Part shown: positions 34,535-47,033 of the stretch, piece after piece
Numbering within the stretch: the stretch's first letter is position 1
How the letters are laid out: the number at the start of each line of letters is the position of its first letter
Source of the DNA: Moringa oleifera
Lineage: Eukaryota > Streptophyta > Magnoliopsida > Brassicales > Moringaceae
Direction: 5' to 3'
DNA: 64,000 bases
Assembly: GCA_021397835.1 (NCBI GenBank)
Contig: JAJFZO010000034.1
Span: forward strand, 6,601,001-6,665,000
Notes under the pieces: model-generated
Seen by the model: the letters and a program-made list of their open reading frames with translations, nothing else
Told to the model about the DNA's origin: nothing
The model's database searches: none
Made by a program: the position numbers and the translations under genes

Positions 34535-36380
34535 AAAAGTTTATATAAAATTGTATCAAACCCTATAAAATTTTCATTTTAAGGTTGACAACCATTTTAT
34601 TAGAAAAAAATATGGTAATGCAACATCTCAAAACTTCCCGTCAAGTTAGAGTCATACATATAAAAGAACTTTTGATGAAGAAATATATGAAGTAAATCCA
34701 ATAAAAGACATTTGTAAAGAACTATAAGTCCAATTATTAAAGATAAATAAATAAATAAACAAAAATTTGTGTTTTCAAAATCAACATAGTTAAATTTAAT
34801 CTCAATTTTAAATCCTACATGATAAAAAGTATAAGTCAATCAAACTTTTAGTAAAAATATGATAACTTTTAACATTATAGATATCTAATGAAGAAAAAAC
34901 TTATCATTGTAAATAAGAAATGTATATTCACTAATAAATAAACGAAGAGTAAAAGTTGACCTAGACATGAACATCATTTTACAGATCATAAATGACAAAC
35001 CTATATACTTTCTCACTAATGTAATGATGTCAACCTTAATTAATCTCATCACTCTCATCTCTGTAGAGCTACACAAACACATATATTATCAAACATATAT
35101 AAAAAAAGATAACAAAACATGACTCTTTCTCTCTCACTTACTTGCACTCATATTCTAGAAGAACTTGGAACATGTATAAACTCACTTTAAACGTCTTAAA
35201 CCATCACCCCCATTTGATTTTTTAAAAAAATAAAAATTAATTATTTTTCATGGTTCAAATAAGCTTTTATTACATAAAAGAATTTGAGGATATGAATTAG
35301 AGTCTAATCTATTAAGAGAATTCCTAAATTTATCTAGTTTCCATAAATCTTGAAATTTATCTTACAATATCTTAGGTTCTATAGCACTATTAAGCAATGA
35401 AATATATTTCCTTATTGATTGTCTAAAATATTTTTATAATCTTATGAACAAAGCAATCTCTAGCCTACAAACAAAATATTAAATAACAATTAAAACAAGC
35501 TTTTAATTCGTAGCTATATAAAAGATATATAAGAATTCTTGTAAAACAATATCAAACCCCAACCAAGTTTTTGTTTATAGGTTGACTGCTAGTTCATTAG
35601 AAGAAACATGATTATTCAACATCCTAAAACTTTTCGTTAAGTCAAAATCATGCATAAAAAAGGAATTTTGAAAAGTAGCTTTAAAAAAATATATATGCAT
35701 AAAGTAAATTGAGTAAAAGAATAGATAGGAAACTATAACTCCAATTGTTACAATTTTTTTTAAAGGGTTTTTGTTTTTAAAATAAACATGATGAAGTTTA
35801 ATTCTAATTGTAAATCCCCTATGGCAAGATTACAAGTTAGTCAAACTTTTAAGGAGAAGAGTATAACTTTACTATTAAAGGTATCTGATCAACATAAAAC
35901 TTTACTATTATAAATAAGAAATATTTATTTGCTAGTAAATAAATAAAGGAAACTCACTTAACCTGAGTATCATTGTGAAGATCATAAATGACATGCCTAT
36001 ATTTTTTTGCATTAGTATAATAGTGTCGTGTTTAAATAATCTCATTAGTATCATTCTAACAGAGCCACACAAACATATATATCATCAAATACAAGTAGTA
36101 AAGATATTAAAACATAACCCTTTCTCCCTCATTCACTAGTACACATATCCTATAAGAATCTAAAACATGCATAAACTTACTTTGAAATACAACCATGTTA
36201 TTGATTTTGAAAAATGAAAGTTAATTATTTTTTCATGAGTTCAAACAAGCTTCTATTACGTAAAAGAATTTGAGCATAAGAATTAGAGTATAAAACTATC
36301 AAGACGGTTATCAAATTTATAGTTTCACACAAACTCAAAAATTTATCTTATAATATCTTGAACTCTATAAAACTATTAAA

Positions 36381-39198
36381 GTCTCAATTATGCAAGGATC
36401 AATTAGTATCTGTAATTGATTTTTTTTTTTTCACATTCAATGGATTTGTTATCTCTAAGCATGACCTTGTGGATGTAGATTGGAAACCGAATCACATAAA
36501 AGTCTACTTGTCTCATTTACATTATATTTATGTTATAATTGTTGTTACAACATAAAGTAATACTAGAGCTATCAGAGTGTTTTGTAAGAATAATGTATGT
36601 ATAAGTATTAATTTGCTAACTTAATTCCTTTGATTCGCTCTAAGTGTCTTCATTAGGTCTATAATATTTTCAACAAACCTACAAATAAAAAATTTTAAAA
36701 TAGAAAAAAAAGTTATACGAAATCAAAATTTATCAAAAAAATAACTTCTCACCTTAAGTTTCAATTACCTTAAAATACAATCAATTTTCCCTTTTTCTTT
36801 TTTGAGATCCACAGGTTTTTTCTTCTCCTTTTTAAGATTACTCTAGCAAATTGCAATTATCTTCTCAACTTTAAATGCTTTTGTGCATATTCATTGTTAG
36901 TCTTACTTAAATTATTAGTTTCGTTAACTTTATTACCTTTTGTGCTAAAAAAACTGTAAGTGCAATTAGTATGGGACATTACTTTTAATTAAGTCAAAAT
37001 TGATGCTTTTTTTTTCATTTCTTTAGTAATAAAAAAAATCTAAAGAGAATTTATTGTGTATGTAATTTGTAAATTAAATTATTCTTTAAATGTAATTTGA
37101 ACGCATATAATGACACAACAGAAAAAGAATAAAAAAACAATTTATTTGTTCTTGGATAACTTAATTTTGACGTTGTTATAACTATATTAATTCAAATCTA
37201 TAATCCATCCTTAAAATGAGTATAAGAAATCAATCACTTAATCAAATTAACCCATGAACTTAATAAATAGAAAAAACTATATTTATTATTATTGTATGTG
37301 AAAAAGATTAACTTACCATAATAAGACTTAAACTAGGCAAATTCACGTCAAGATTACCTACCCATTGAGATATTCAAACTCAAACCTTTATAAATTACAC
37401 ATAGCCAAGCATGTTTTAAATCCGTTTAAAAATTAATCATTAATTTTCGAACTCATCCTAAATTTGACTACTAATATTCGTATATTACCCAAATCGTCCA
37501 AATTCCTTTATTGTATTTATATATACATAATATTAATGAAATTTAACAACAAACAAGCATAATCTCAAATAAAATAAATTGTTACATTGTTATTTTGATA
37601 TTTGAACTGAACCTGCTGTTTTTATTCAAAAATTTACTAAAATTAGTTTTTGCATTCCATCAATGTGGCAGAGGTTGATTTGATTTTTTTTTTAAATCTC
37701 ATAATAATTATGTGATTATTTTTTAAAAAAATTATAAAATTAATAATTAATCATTCTAATTACTTTTAAGAATGCCCTTTTGAAGGGGTTAGAATTTTTT
37801 TTTTTTTCTTATAAGCACATTGACATTGGTGCACCACAAGGTAAAAAACTGAGCCTAACTACTAATCAACCTGAAAATAACTTGAACCTCTTTGATTGCC
37901 ATCTATCTATAGATATGCACAAAGGCAATTGGAATTAACAAGATGGCCGGGAAGAGAAGCTGAAGCCCTTGTTATTGTTATTTTAAAGATAGTACTCATT
38001 CTACTTCCTTTTAAAGCTACGTCTCAACTTACACTTGCTTTATCAAAATCTTACCAGCATTGTATTAATTTCATCGTGAGAGAATCCACATAAGAATATT
38101 GTGTCTATTCTCGTCTTACTTTTTGCAGGTCATCTAAGTGAAGCAGTGAATGTTTTTAACCAACGATTTCTCAGTAACATTAATGTTGACTTTTGTTCTA
38201 ATAATGCAACTCTTAGCTTAGTGATATGCAGATTTTGTCTCTTTTAAACATGCTCCCGAGATAAAATATTTTCAATTTTAAATCATATTTACAAATATAT
38301 AGAGAAAATATTTCCAATAAATAACATAATACTTCAAATAGTATCAAATTTTAAAACTAAATCATAATTATCAAAATTAAATAAGTTGACAGTTTCAAGT
38401 GAAAGAAGTTGGTAAGCAATTGTAATAATAATCAACATGAAATTATTCATCTAGAAAAACACTAATACATTAAAAAGCTGGTGCTGTGTTGCTGTCATGT
38501 CAGAAACTAATGTTGTCAGTTTCAGTGCATTTCAATTAATTTCTGGATACGTGCTGTAATCATGGACCTCAATTGTTCCTGTGAACCATAAATGCTCTTC
38601 TATCTTGAAGTGGCATTTCATGCAATCACAAGCAAGCAGAGACGATTGAAATAGATTGAGAGTCTGAATGGACTTCATCCTCAATATTAAAAAGAACCAA
38701 ATATTCATGAATCATTGCCATAGCATTTTCTTTGATTATTTTTTCAACAAAATCAAAAATTAAAACCTGCAAATCACAAAGTTTAAAGTTTTTAATGATT
38801 TCCTCTAAATTACATTATTTGGACAGATACAAAATACTAATTTAAAAGAAAAAGAAAAAGAAGCAAACAGAGCCTTTTGGGCCACCTTGGTGCCTATCGG
38901 GCCAAAGAGATGCTAAATTTGGATAATCCTTGCCGATTGAACATCTAGATACTGCCCATTTAGATGCACCCAACTGACTATGCTTTCTCAAACAAGAGAC
39001 TACAAAACATGCAGTGATATCCTTCCCCTTAGAAACATATGATGACTGGAGGAATTTCTAACAAATAAGCCCACAGATGAAACCTTGGTTACGAATCACA
39101 TAACTATATTTAGTATCACATGTACCAACATGAATTGAGAGTGATAATAACTACCACAAGTTTAATCGCTAGAATTTTATCATAAATAGAAAAACCTG
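36381..39198. other. Intergenic, AT-rich, no recognised gene
   Basis: Long AT-rich stretch between the tandem array and the PUX5-like gene. Small open frames, for example 37896-38093, show no recognisable domain. The last part, about 38900-39198, probably includes the 3' UTR of the PUX5-like gene. Confidence 0.5.
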
Positions 39199-42100
39199 CT
39201 AGAATTTCTGGATAACAACTGAACTCGCAATTCCAGCCTCCTCTATTGTCTGGTCCAGATCACAGAGTCGTTTGGGAGGAAACCCCATTGTGAGCAATTG
39301 GTAGTCACTTGCCCGGCCAGGCCTTGACGCATCAATGAAAGCATGGATATCTCTAATTCTGTGGCTGTAATTGAAACGTGCGACCATGCGTGTACCATCA
39401 GCTAATCTGAGCTGAATCGACGTAACTGGCAATGAGTCATCCACGATTAGCCCCATAGATGGCACTGGTGCTGTAATAAATGAGGTAGACACTGTAGTGG
39501 ACTCAGAAACTGCAGGGCTGGTGCTTGTGCTGCCACCTAAAGTTCTTCCCACACCGCAAAATGCAGTTGGAGGCTTTTTGGGTTCCTATTGTGAAAAAGG
39601 AGAAGCATAAAGGTGCGGCTAATCCCGATATAGAGATGATGACAAACATATATGTTTACAAAGAAAAAAAAAACGGACATACGGCATAATTATCTCCCCG
39701 CCTAATCAGATTGACATGCACGGGTACCGTTCTATCTTCTTGCTCAAGTTCTTTTGGACACTCAGAATTTGTGATGCTCTGCATTGAGACACAACTGATA
39801 ATTAGCAGAGTAGCTCTAGCAGAATAGAAATGCTACCTGAAAAACTTAAAAAGAAAACATGAACCTCCTGTTGGATTGTAATAAACTTCAACCAGAAAAC
39901 CAAACACAAACACATTCCCAATTATATTTTGACAATAAGGGCAGAATCTGCTAATCCCAAAAGGTTACTAATTGTCCAGAAATAAGAATATAAAGAAAAA
40001 AAAACAGGAAATTAGGAAATACAATAACATCCTCACCTTTAAACAAGTTTATGCAAATGGATCAAAAACTCCTCAAGGCCTCATAACTCATAGACACATC
40101 AAAAAGAAAGGGGGGAAAAAAAAGAAAAAAAGACAAGATACCGCAGACACCCATGTTACAGGCAACATAGGAAAATGGGAATTAATGTGAAAACCATAGA
40201 TACTGATAAAAGACAATGATTGTTGAAAAAGAAAGGAGAAATATTACTATGGCAACATAGGAAAATGGGAATTAAGCTGAGAAATATTACATTGTAACAG
40301 TAACATTCAAGCAGTGTGGCCAGGTTTCAAACATTTGATGTCTTTGAGCTGCTTTAATTTGCATTATAGCTGCACAGTTAATATTACATTTATTTTTATT
40401 ACAACATCATCCTCTTTACGTTGGCATACCTTCTTTTCTTCTTAAAAATAATAGCAGCATATTGGAACATTTTCCATGAATATCAGATTAACCTCAAGTT
40501 CTAATTCTTTTCACTACAACAATAGGATTTTGCTTGATCCAGCAGAAAAACAGATCTTTCCTCCATTGTCTAATGAGAAACTGGAGAAACTACAGGGTGT
40601 ACCAAAGTAGACTACCATCTGATTGTGCTGCCAATTGTATCAGTCAGTATCAAAAGTATATAAGGAAGGAGGAGGCACAAAAAGAATAGCAGCTAAAAAT
40701 TACATAACAGGGATTGACAAAGAAGTAAATAGAGGATCTGACATAGATATGACTTTGAATCCAAGTAGGTTGTAAACACTGCAGCAGATTGAAGAAGAAA
40801 CTAGTGTGAATTTCTCAACTAATACATCATCTGCAAAGTTGCATGGAATTTGGAATTCCAAGAAGACGATCATGATGTTCCGACGAACAACTAAAAAACA
40901 TAGTCTTACTATTGAAGATGTTGCATTAAGATATTCCATTTATTGGACATCCCTACCAATCAATAATGTGCATGTGGATGATAAAGATAGTTCAGTTTTC
41001 CATTCAACAAATGAACTTTACAATGGGAAGTGTTTCATTTCTAATGATGATGAATCTTGACTTTTATCATCAATTAATGCTTAGCATTTGCTTGTATGCT
41101 TTGTTAAAATCATGATTAATGCTCAATTGAGATATTTCCTTTGATTCTTCCCCTAAAGATTAGTATTCAATGGAAATGAATGTTTTCTACAAAGTTAATG
41201 TGCTCCTATGTACAGGAAATGCCACTGTAGATAGAAAGCTTAATTGAATATTACCTCCAAAAAGGATGCATTTGCAGGATCATCTAACCTCCGCAAAGGA
41301 CCATCATCCACAGTGAACCCATTCGTCCAGAAAGTGATGTTATGAGTGGCAACTTCGGGCTGCTGAGGAGCAGATGAAATAGTCTCTCCAGATAGCAGTC
41401 TGGCTGTTCCAGTGAAGCTCTTAGAGCTTAAAAATGATCTCTCAGTATGTCCTTCCACAGCGGACTGTTTAGCTTGGTTAAAAATGGCATCCACATCCTT
41501 AAGGTTGGTATGATCCTGCACTGGCATCCCACTGCAAACAAAAGTAAGAAGAATTTTACCAGCTAATCAAAAACCAGTGATACCTGCAACGTAGGGACTG
41601 CTATAAAGAACTTAATGGAGAACATTCATCTCTAACATCAAGGATAAATGAGAAATCATAGTCATAGAACCAGAGACATTAGAATGTACCAAAAAATTGA
41701 TGGTAGACAATTAATACTTCTTTCTGACCAGAGAATATAAGACTTGGCGGCAGCATAATGCATTACACGGCTTAGATATGCTTACTATTCACAATGTATA
41801 CAAAGTTGTTCCCGAAAACCACGCTAACGCCAGGTCAGCAAAGGCTTAAGTTTGCCACGATCTTTTGGTAAGCAGAATAAATGCCAAAATTTACCAATCA
41901 GCTCCACTTTCCAATGAAAACAAGTTAGAGAACAGATAGCAGCCGCCTGAATCCAACTTGACTATGGCAAAATTGTAAAATAGTCATACTAGCAAATGAA
42001 TATCATCCATACACTATGAGAAATTCCTCCTCTTACATGGCAGGAAGTACAACGTTTGACAGTTGACCAATAATTTCCCCTTATCGTTGGTGTGATGAAA

Positions 42101-45100
42101 TTGGAAACTTAAATGATTCTGAAGTGCTGACTAAATGAATTAGGTCAATCGGTCATCTTCTATAGTCTTAACACATACACACACGCACATATATATGTAT
42201 ATGTGTGTGTGTGTGTGTGTGTGTCCGTGTGTATGTATATATTATACATATAAATGTATACACACACATATATTCTTTTTGTTAACAAACTTGAACACAT
42301 ACATCTGTGTGCACTTTTAAATCATATATCATCAATCATAAAGCACAATTAAGATTCTAACATTAGGCCTCAACACATAAATTAGAATGGTAAAGCTATG
42401 AAAGTAAAGTCCTGCATAAAGATACTGTCTGCTAAATAAATAAAACCACCACCAAGATCAAGATAATGTTAACATTGAATGAACCATTACAAATATAAAA
42501 AGAAAAGCAAGCATTGTATGAACTATCACATAAGTTAGTATCCAGCAAAGCACGTGAAGAACTCAGAAAATCTAAATAAATTTACCCTTTTTTTTTAGCA
42601 GAAACAATTCGTGCTCATTACTTATATGCACCAAGGGGTTGCCACCCAGTTACAAGTTGGTTTGTAGTATTTAATTACAAGGAGCTCTACAAAATCGAAA
42701 AGGTCTTTCTCATCTACATAATATCTACCTGCATCCCAAAGACTGAGAAGTTTCAGCCATTGGTTCATAATAATTCCCAATGGTGTTTTTCTCCCATCAA
42801 AAGCTCTCATTTTCCTCTCCCTCCAGATTATCCATAGCATCACAGAAAGAATATTCTTTACCAGCTTCTTCCTATCGTTCTTGTACAGTCTAGACCAAGA
42901 TAAAATATCTTCCCCTATTGATCCTGTCACAGCCCAAGAAATTTCCAGTAATTTTCAGACCTTATAATACTTCTTCACTAAGTAAGCCTCTGATTCTTGA
43001 TCCCCCAGTATCAGGACTACTTTATCTCGCAGGTTTAAGTTAATTTTAGTGTTATAAATTTTCCCGTAGAAGTTCACCAACCTCTCTTTCTCCCAATCTT
43101 GCACATTCCTTCTTAAAACCACTAACCAACACACTGTATTCCCTACCCCCAGGAACATAATCACTAATCAGTACACCTTTTTCAGTAGTTAGTTAAAAAA
43201 TTCAAGGAATTCAACACATACAGGCTGGTCTCCACACCACCTATTTCACCACTCTCTTGTTCCCCACTTTAGACCTGACCTTTCTATTGAAGGTTGCTTG
43301 TTCCTTGCAAATAGCTTTCCAAACGCTGGTACTATAAGTTCCTCTCACAGTTCTCATGCCCCATCCCCCTTCAGCGTCACCATACTTGGCAACCAACAGT
43401 TTCCTCCACAATCCTTCCTTTTCCCACATAAATCTCCACAGTTATTTTCCAAGAAGAGCTCTATTAAAGAATAGAAAGAGGTTTAAACCTCAGTCTCCCT
43501 TTTCCAAAGGTTGAGCTATAACCTCCCATCTTACCAAGCGCATTTTCTACTCATTCCAAAGGCTGCTCCACAGGAATTGCCTCTGTATCCTCTCCAATTT
43601 ATTTGCCAGTGAGCTAGAAATGGAAAAAGGTGAAATAAAATACACCGGTAGGCTAGATAATGAGCTCTTAAGTAAAGTGACATGCCTCCTTTAGACAAAT
43701 AGGCCCTTTTTCATCATGCCAGTTATCTCTCCATCTTCTCTACCATATCATTCTAAATTGGATTCTCGTGCCTAACGGACATGAGTAATCCTAAGTTCTT
43801 AATTGGCCACCACACTTTACATCCCAGCAAGTCTACCAACAATCCACTTTGAACCCCTTCCCCGACCTAAATCAGCTCACTTTTAGTCAAATTGACCTTG
43901 AGGCTGAAAACCACTTCAAAACCCACCAAGATGCACCTCGGATTGATCAACTGCTCTTCTTTAGCACTACAAAAAATTACAGTGTCGCCAGCAAACAGCA
44001 GGTGTGAAATGATGATTTCTTTTTCTTGGTTTCCCACCTTAAATCCCTCCAACAACCCACTCCCTATAGCTTTCGATGGCTGTTTATCCACAGCCTCCAT
44101 AACCAACATGAAGAGCAAAAGAGAGAGGATCTACCTACCGTAAGAACCCCCTTAATGTTAAAAAAATAATAATAATCGACCACCCTTATTTACCAATACT
44201 GTGAATGAGGCCGTGAAAATACAGCGATAAATCAATTTGCACCATTTTTCTCCACAACCTATCCTTTTCAACATATGCATCACAAACTACCAACAAACAT
44301 GATTGTAAGCTTTTTTTATGTCTAGCTTACATATCACACCCTTGCTTCCTTTTTCCTGCTGTGCATTCATTGGTAATTAAAATAGCATCCAAGACTTGTC
44401 TCACCTTAACAAATGCATTCTGGTTTTGGCTAATTACCTTATTCACCACCTCCCTAAGCTAGTTTGATAACACCTTGGCAACTAGCTTATATACACAACC
44501 ACCAGGCTGATGGGTCTAAAATCCTTGATGTTATTGGTACCAACTTTCTTAAGGATCAAGACCAAAAAGAGTGTGGAGTCCTTTTCACATATATGTGCAT
44601 CCACAATTCATTGGTTCACGATCACAGAATTATTTTGTCATCCGGCAGTGTTCCTCCAAATATAAGACCTTAATGATGCAAAAGAGTGTGAAGTCCATTT
44701 TCCCCTTCTATTCTCTTAGATAGGAAGAAGGATAACACTTGGAGAATATGTGTGGATTATGGTGCTCTAAACACTCTCACTATCAATTTTCTGTAAAGCC
44801 CCTTTTAGTTGTTTCTTCTTCTTTTTTTTGTGATTTGAATTGCTTTTTTTCTCTTTTAATTGTGTGATGTTCTTTGATTTAGGGCAGAGTTTGTGTTGGG
44901 ATGGTTGAATATTGTTTTCTATACACTTTGGGATTATCAATAAGAAAACTTTATTTGTCAACTTGGGTGTTCTTTCTTCCTGGCTGTTTCATTTTCCCAG
45001 CAAAGAAGCCACCAAATACAGGATACAACAGGGCAAAAAAGAATGTAATGCTTCCGGAAACAGTGTCATCAAAACTTAGTGAAATAAATTATTAGAAAAG

Positions 45101-45636
45101 AAGAGTAAAAATAAACAAGAAACAGAAACAAAACAAAAGAGAACACACCTCTTCTTGTCCCCGGTATAGTTCTCCTGCGGCTCATCAGAATCGCTGTCAA
45201 CGCAATCGGAAGGTGTCCGATTCAGGTCCGCAATCGTAAGGACGCCACGCCCAGTCCTGCTTCCCGATGGCTTGTCCACCTGCTTCTCCGCGCCGCGCCG
45301 CGAGCGAAGCCGGTATGCAGCCCGAGAAGGAGCAGGGGAAGGAGAGCGGGAGCGGGAGCGCGACGGAGATGACTGAGACGGAGAGTAGTCGGGCGACTGC
45401 GAAGCCGAAGGCGAGGCCGACGGAGAGGGAGAGGGTGCGTTTTGAGGGCCCGATGAGAAGGGAGGGGGGACAGTAGGATGCGACACGGCGTTATCCAAAA
45501 AGGTGGAGACGGCCGAGTCCAGGTTCCACTGGTGGCTCTCCAGGAAGAAGAGGGCTTCTTCTCTAGAGGATGAAGTGATCTCGCAAAAGGACTTGAGTAG
45601 GTTCTCGCTGTTTTGGTTTTCTGTTTGCTGCTCCAT
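39199..45636 (-). CDS. PUX5: UBA-SEP-UBX adaptor of CDC48 (PUX5-like)
   Basis: Plant UBX-domain protein of the p47 type, which links the AAA-ATPase CDC48 to ubiquitylated substrates in cytosol and nucleus. Four exons: 45636-45149, 41531-41255, 39778-39683 and 39585-39199, all GT..AG, giving 415 aa. The N-terminus (about 8-45) is a UBA-like fold with [21 protein letters not shown] Ser/Pro/Arg-rich linker follows. The SEP domain (about 226-290) reads [20 protein letters not shown], then [13 protein letters not shown] and [14 protein letters not shown] across exons 2 and 3. The UBX domain (about 340-415) contains [20 protein letters not shown] and [11 protein letters not shown] and ends SSVVIQKF. 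The order and junctions match PUX5. The first intron is enlarged to 3.6 kb by retrotransposon insertions but splice sites are intact. The first in-frame ATG (MEQQTENQ) is taken as start. Confidence 0.94.
40160..40280. repeat. 25-bp direct repeat in PUX5-like intron 2
   Basis: ggcaacataggaaaatggga followed by attaa occurs at about 40162 and again at about 40253, separated by about 66 bp. It lies in the intron between exons 2 and 3 (39779-41254); nothing else is recognised in that intron. Confidence 0.8.
42203..42224. repeat. (TG)n microsatellite
   Basis: About 11 TG dinucleotides flanked by ATATAT and TGTATA runs, in the first intron of the PUX5-like gene. Confidence 0.9.
42585..44580 (-). 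mobile_element. 5'-truncated LINE (non-LTR retrotransposon) in PUX5-like intron 1
   Basis: Minus-strand fragments follow the order of a plant L1-type ORF2: [14 protein letters not shown] near 44520, a palm-motif remnant [13 protein letters not shown] near 44010 (canonical FADDT reads FAGDT), the zf-RVT region [16 protein letters not shown] near 43590, then [16 protein letters not shown] near 43400 and [14 protein letters not shown] near 42840. The 3' end is followed by a T run on the plus strand at 42590 (the poly(A) tail). The endonuclease and start of RT are missing and stops are frequent, so the copy is dead. It lies in the same orientation as the host gene. Confidence 0.85.
44596..44791 (+). 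mobile_element. Ty3/gypsy reverse-transcriptase fragment
   Basis: Plus strand shows [19 protein letters not shown] followed, after a stop and a short shift, by [20 protein letters not shown] and [13 protein letters not shown]. This is the conserved start of gypsy RT, where the family pattern is DHRI-L--G--P---RPYRY then [26 protein letters not shown]. The middle part of the pattern is deleted. The fragment directly abuts the truncated 5' end of the LINE in opposite orientation. Confidence 0.75.
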
Positions 45637-46835
45637 TTTCGGCAACTCCTGCGTCTGCAGATTAAAGGGCAGTGAGCTCTTGATCCCTGCCTCCTCGTCT
45701 CAGCTCTTATGTCGGTCTTAACAGCTGGATATATATGTTTGCTGGTGACTTGAACAGCCGTGTTTCCATCCTTTTAAGGACACGTCCCTTGATGACATCA
45801 TTGCGAAGGATCATTTAAGGGTTGGAGGGTAGCATATTCGATCCATTTTAATCTGATTTTTTTTTAATTTATTCATTTAAAATTGAGATAGGTTATAAAT
45901 TTTAAATTTTGAAGTATTTCATTGATGAGTTAATTTTTCATAATTAATTAAATAAATTGGACACATCATATTATAGATTGGATTGGCTTAATTTATTTAG
46001 TTTTATAAAATAAATTTTAAATTATAAATAAAAATTTATTAATTTTTAATAATTTTTATTTATAATTATTAAAATTAATATAACATATGTATTACATATT
46101 AAGATAAATGTAAAAAATTGAATTGTAAAATATAATATTTTAATTCAATTTAATTTAAATCATTTTTTTATTTTTTAAAATAAATTATTTAAATTAAAGA
46201 TCATGTATAATCAATTTTATTTAATTTTTTCCAAAAAAATATTATTAAAAATATTTTCATTTAATTTTACAATTTCACATATTTGAAAATTTATTAAAAA
46301 AACTTAAAGGGTATGAAGACAAGCTCAAGAATTTTTTTTTTTTTTTTAAAGTAGTAATAAGGTGACATGAAGATTACATTCCAACTTTTCTTTATCCCTT
46401 CAATCATCTTATTTAATTACATAACTTAAATCTCAAATGTAAATCAAAGTCAACTCAAAACTAATACCAATTTAAAACTCAATCCAAAATTAAATCACAC
46501 TTATATAAATTCAATATAATTTAAATAAAAATTAAACAAAATAATTTTTAAAATATATTTAAAATACAAATAAACATGGTAAGAATTGAGATTCCTTCGC
46601 CTACTCAAGTGGGTATGAAAAATTTATATCTTGAATGGAGGCTCCCCATCTTTGTCCTTGTTTTTATTACATGGAGAATAAAGCAAGGATGCGAATGGAG
46701 AACGGTCTTCTTGTCCTTCCTTTGTCCCTTCGCATTTACAGCTCTAATTCTATATAATGTACTATGTTACACTACTCAATTAACAAAATCTTTCAAAGAA
46801 GCATAAACATACCTCATAACTATTCTAAAAAAATA
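45637..46835. other. Promoter side of the PUX5-like gene and AT-rich spacer
   Basis: The first 150 bp are the 5' UTR and promoter side of the PUX5-like gene. From about 45840 to 46570 the sequence is a low-complexity AT tract like that at 1690-2325. A 76-codon open frame at 46576-46806 shows no recognised domain. Confidence 0.5.
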
Positions 46836-46839
46836 AAAA

Positions 46840-46985
46840 AAAAATTAAAAGTAATTAGTTTTGAACTAGATCTATTTACTTATTAAGAAAAAGAATAGGC
46901 ACATTGATTAAATATCAAAGAGAATATAGTTGCAAATTAAAAAGATACTTCCTGGAAACTAATAATTTAACCCACATTATAAATC
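46840..46985 (+). repeat. Flanking repeat A, left copy
   Basis: The block attagttttgaactagatct, cacattgattaaatatcaaa, gagaatatagttgcaaatta and tataaatcttcact is found again in the same orientation at about 50493-50640. It lies just outside the left LTR of the retrotransposon at 47034-50329. Confidence 0.7.
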
Positions 46986-47033
46986 TTCACTTTTTCTAAT
47001 GTTACCTGAAAATACCTTAGGTTATGATTGGAC

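Larger units (their letters stand above)
26740..36380. repeat. Diverged tandem array, period about 990 bp, split by two transposons
   Basis: Five copies start with a shared block (ttttcaaaatcaacatggtt, aagtttaatcctaattgtaa, atcctctatgataaag) near 26742, 27285, 32790, 34772 and 35770. Each continues through tattaacaaataaacaaaag, gacctagacataagcatcat, a cacaca-rich stretch and aacaagcttctattacataa. After subtracting the hAT insertion with its duplicated site (4514 bp) and the Mutator-like insertion with its site (992 bp), the last three spacings become about 991, 990 and 998 bp; the first is shortened to 543 bp. No protein-coding content is recognised. Confidence 0.75.

Noticed and set aside
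26740..36380. Array units as LTRs of nested retrotransposons
   Set aside because: Five copies with constant corrected spacing and no retroelement coding between them fit a tandem array better.
42622..42930. 102-codon minus-strand frame as a host gene
   Set aside because: [14 protein letters not shown] and context show it is the C-terminal part of a LINE ORF2.
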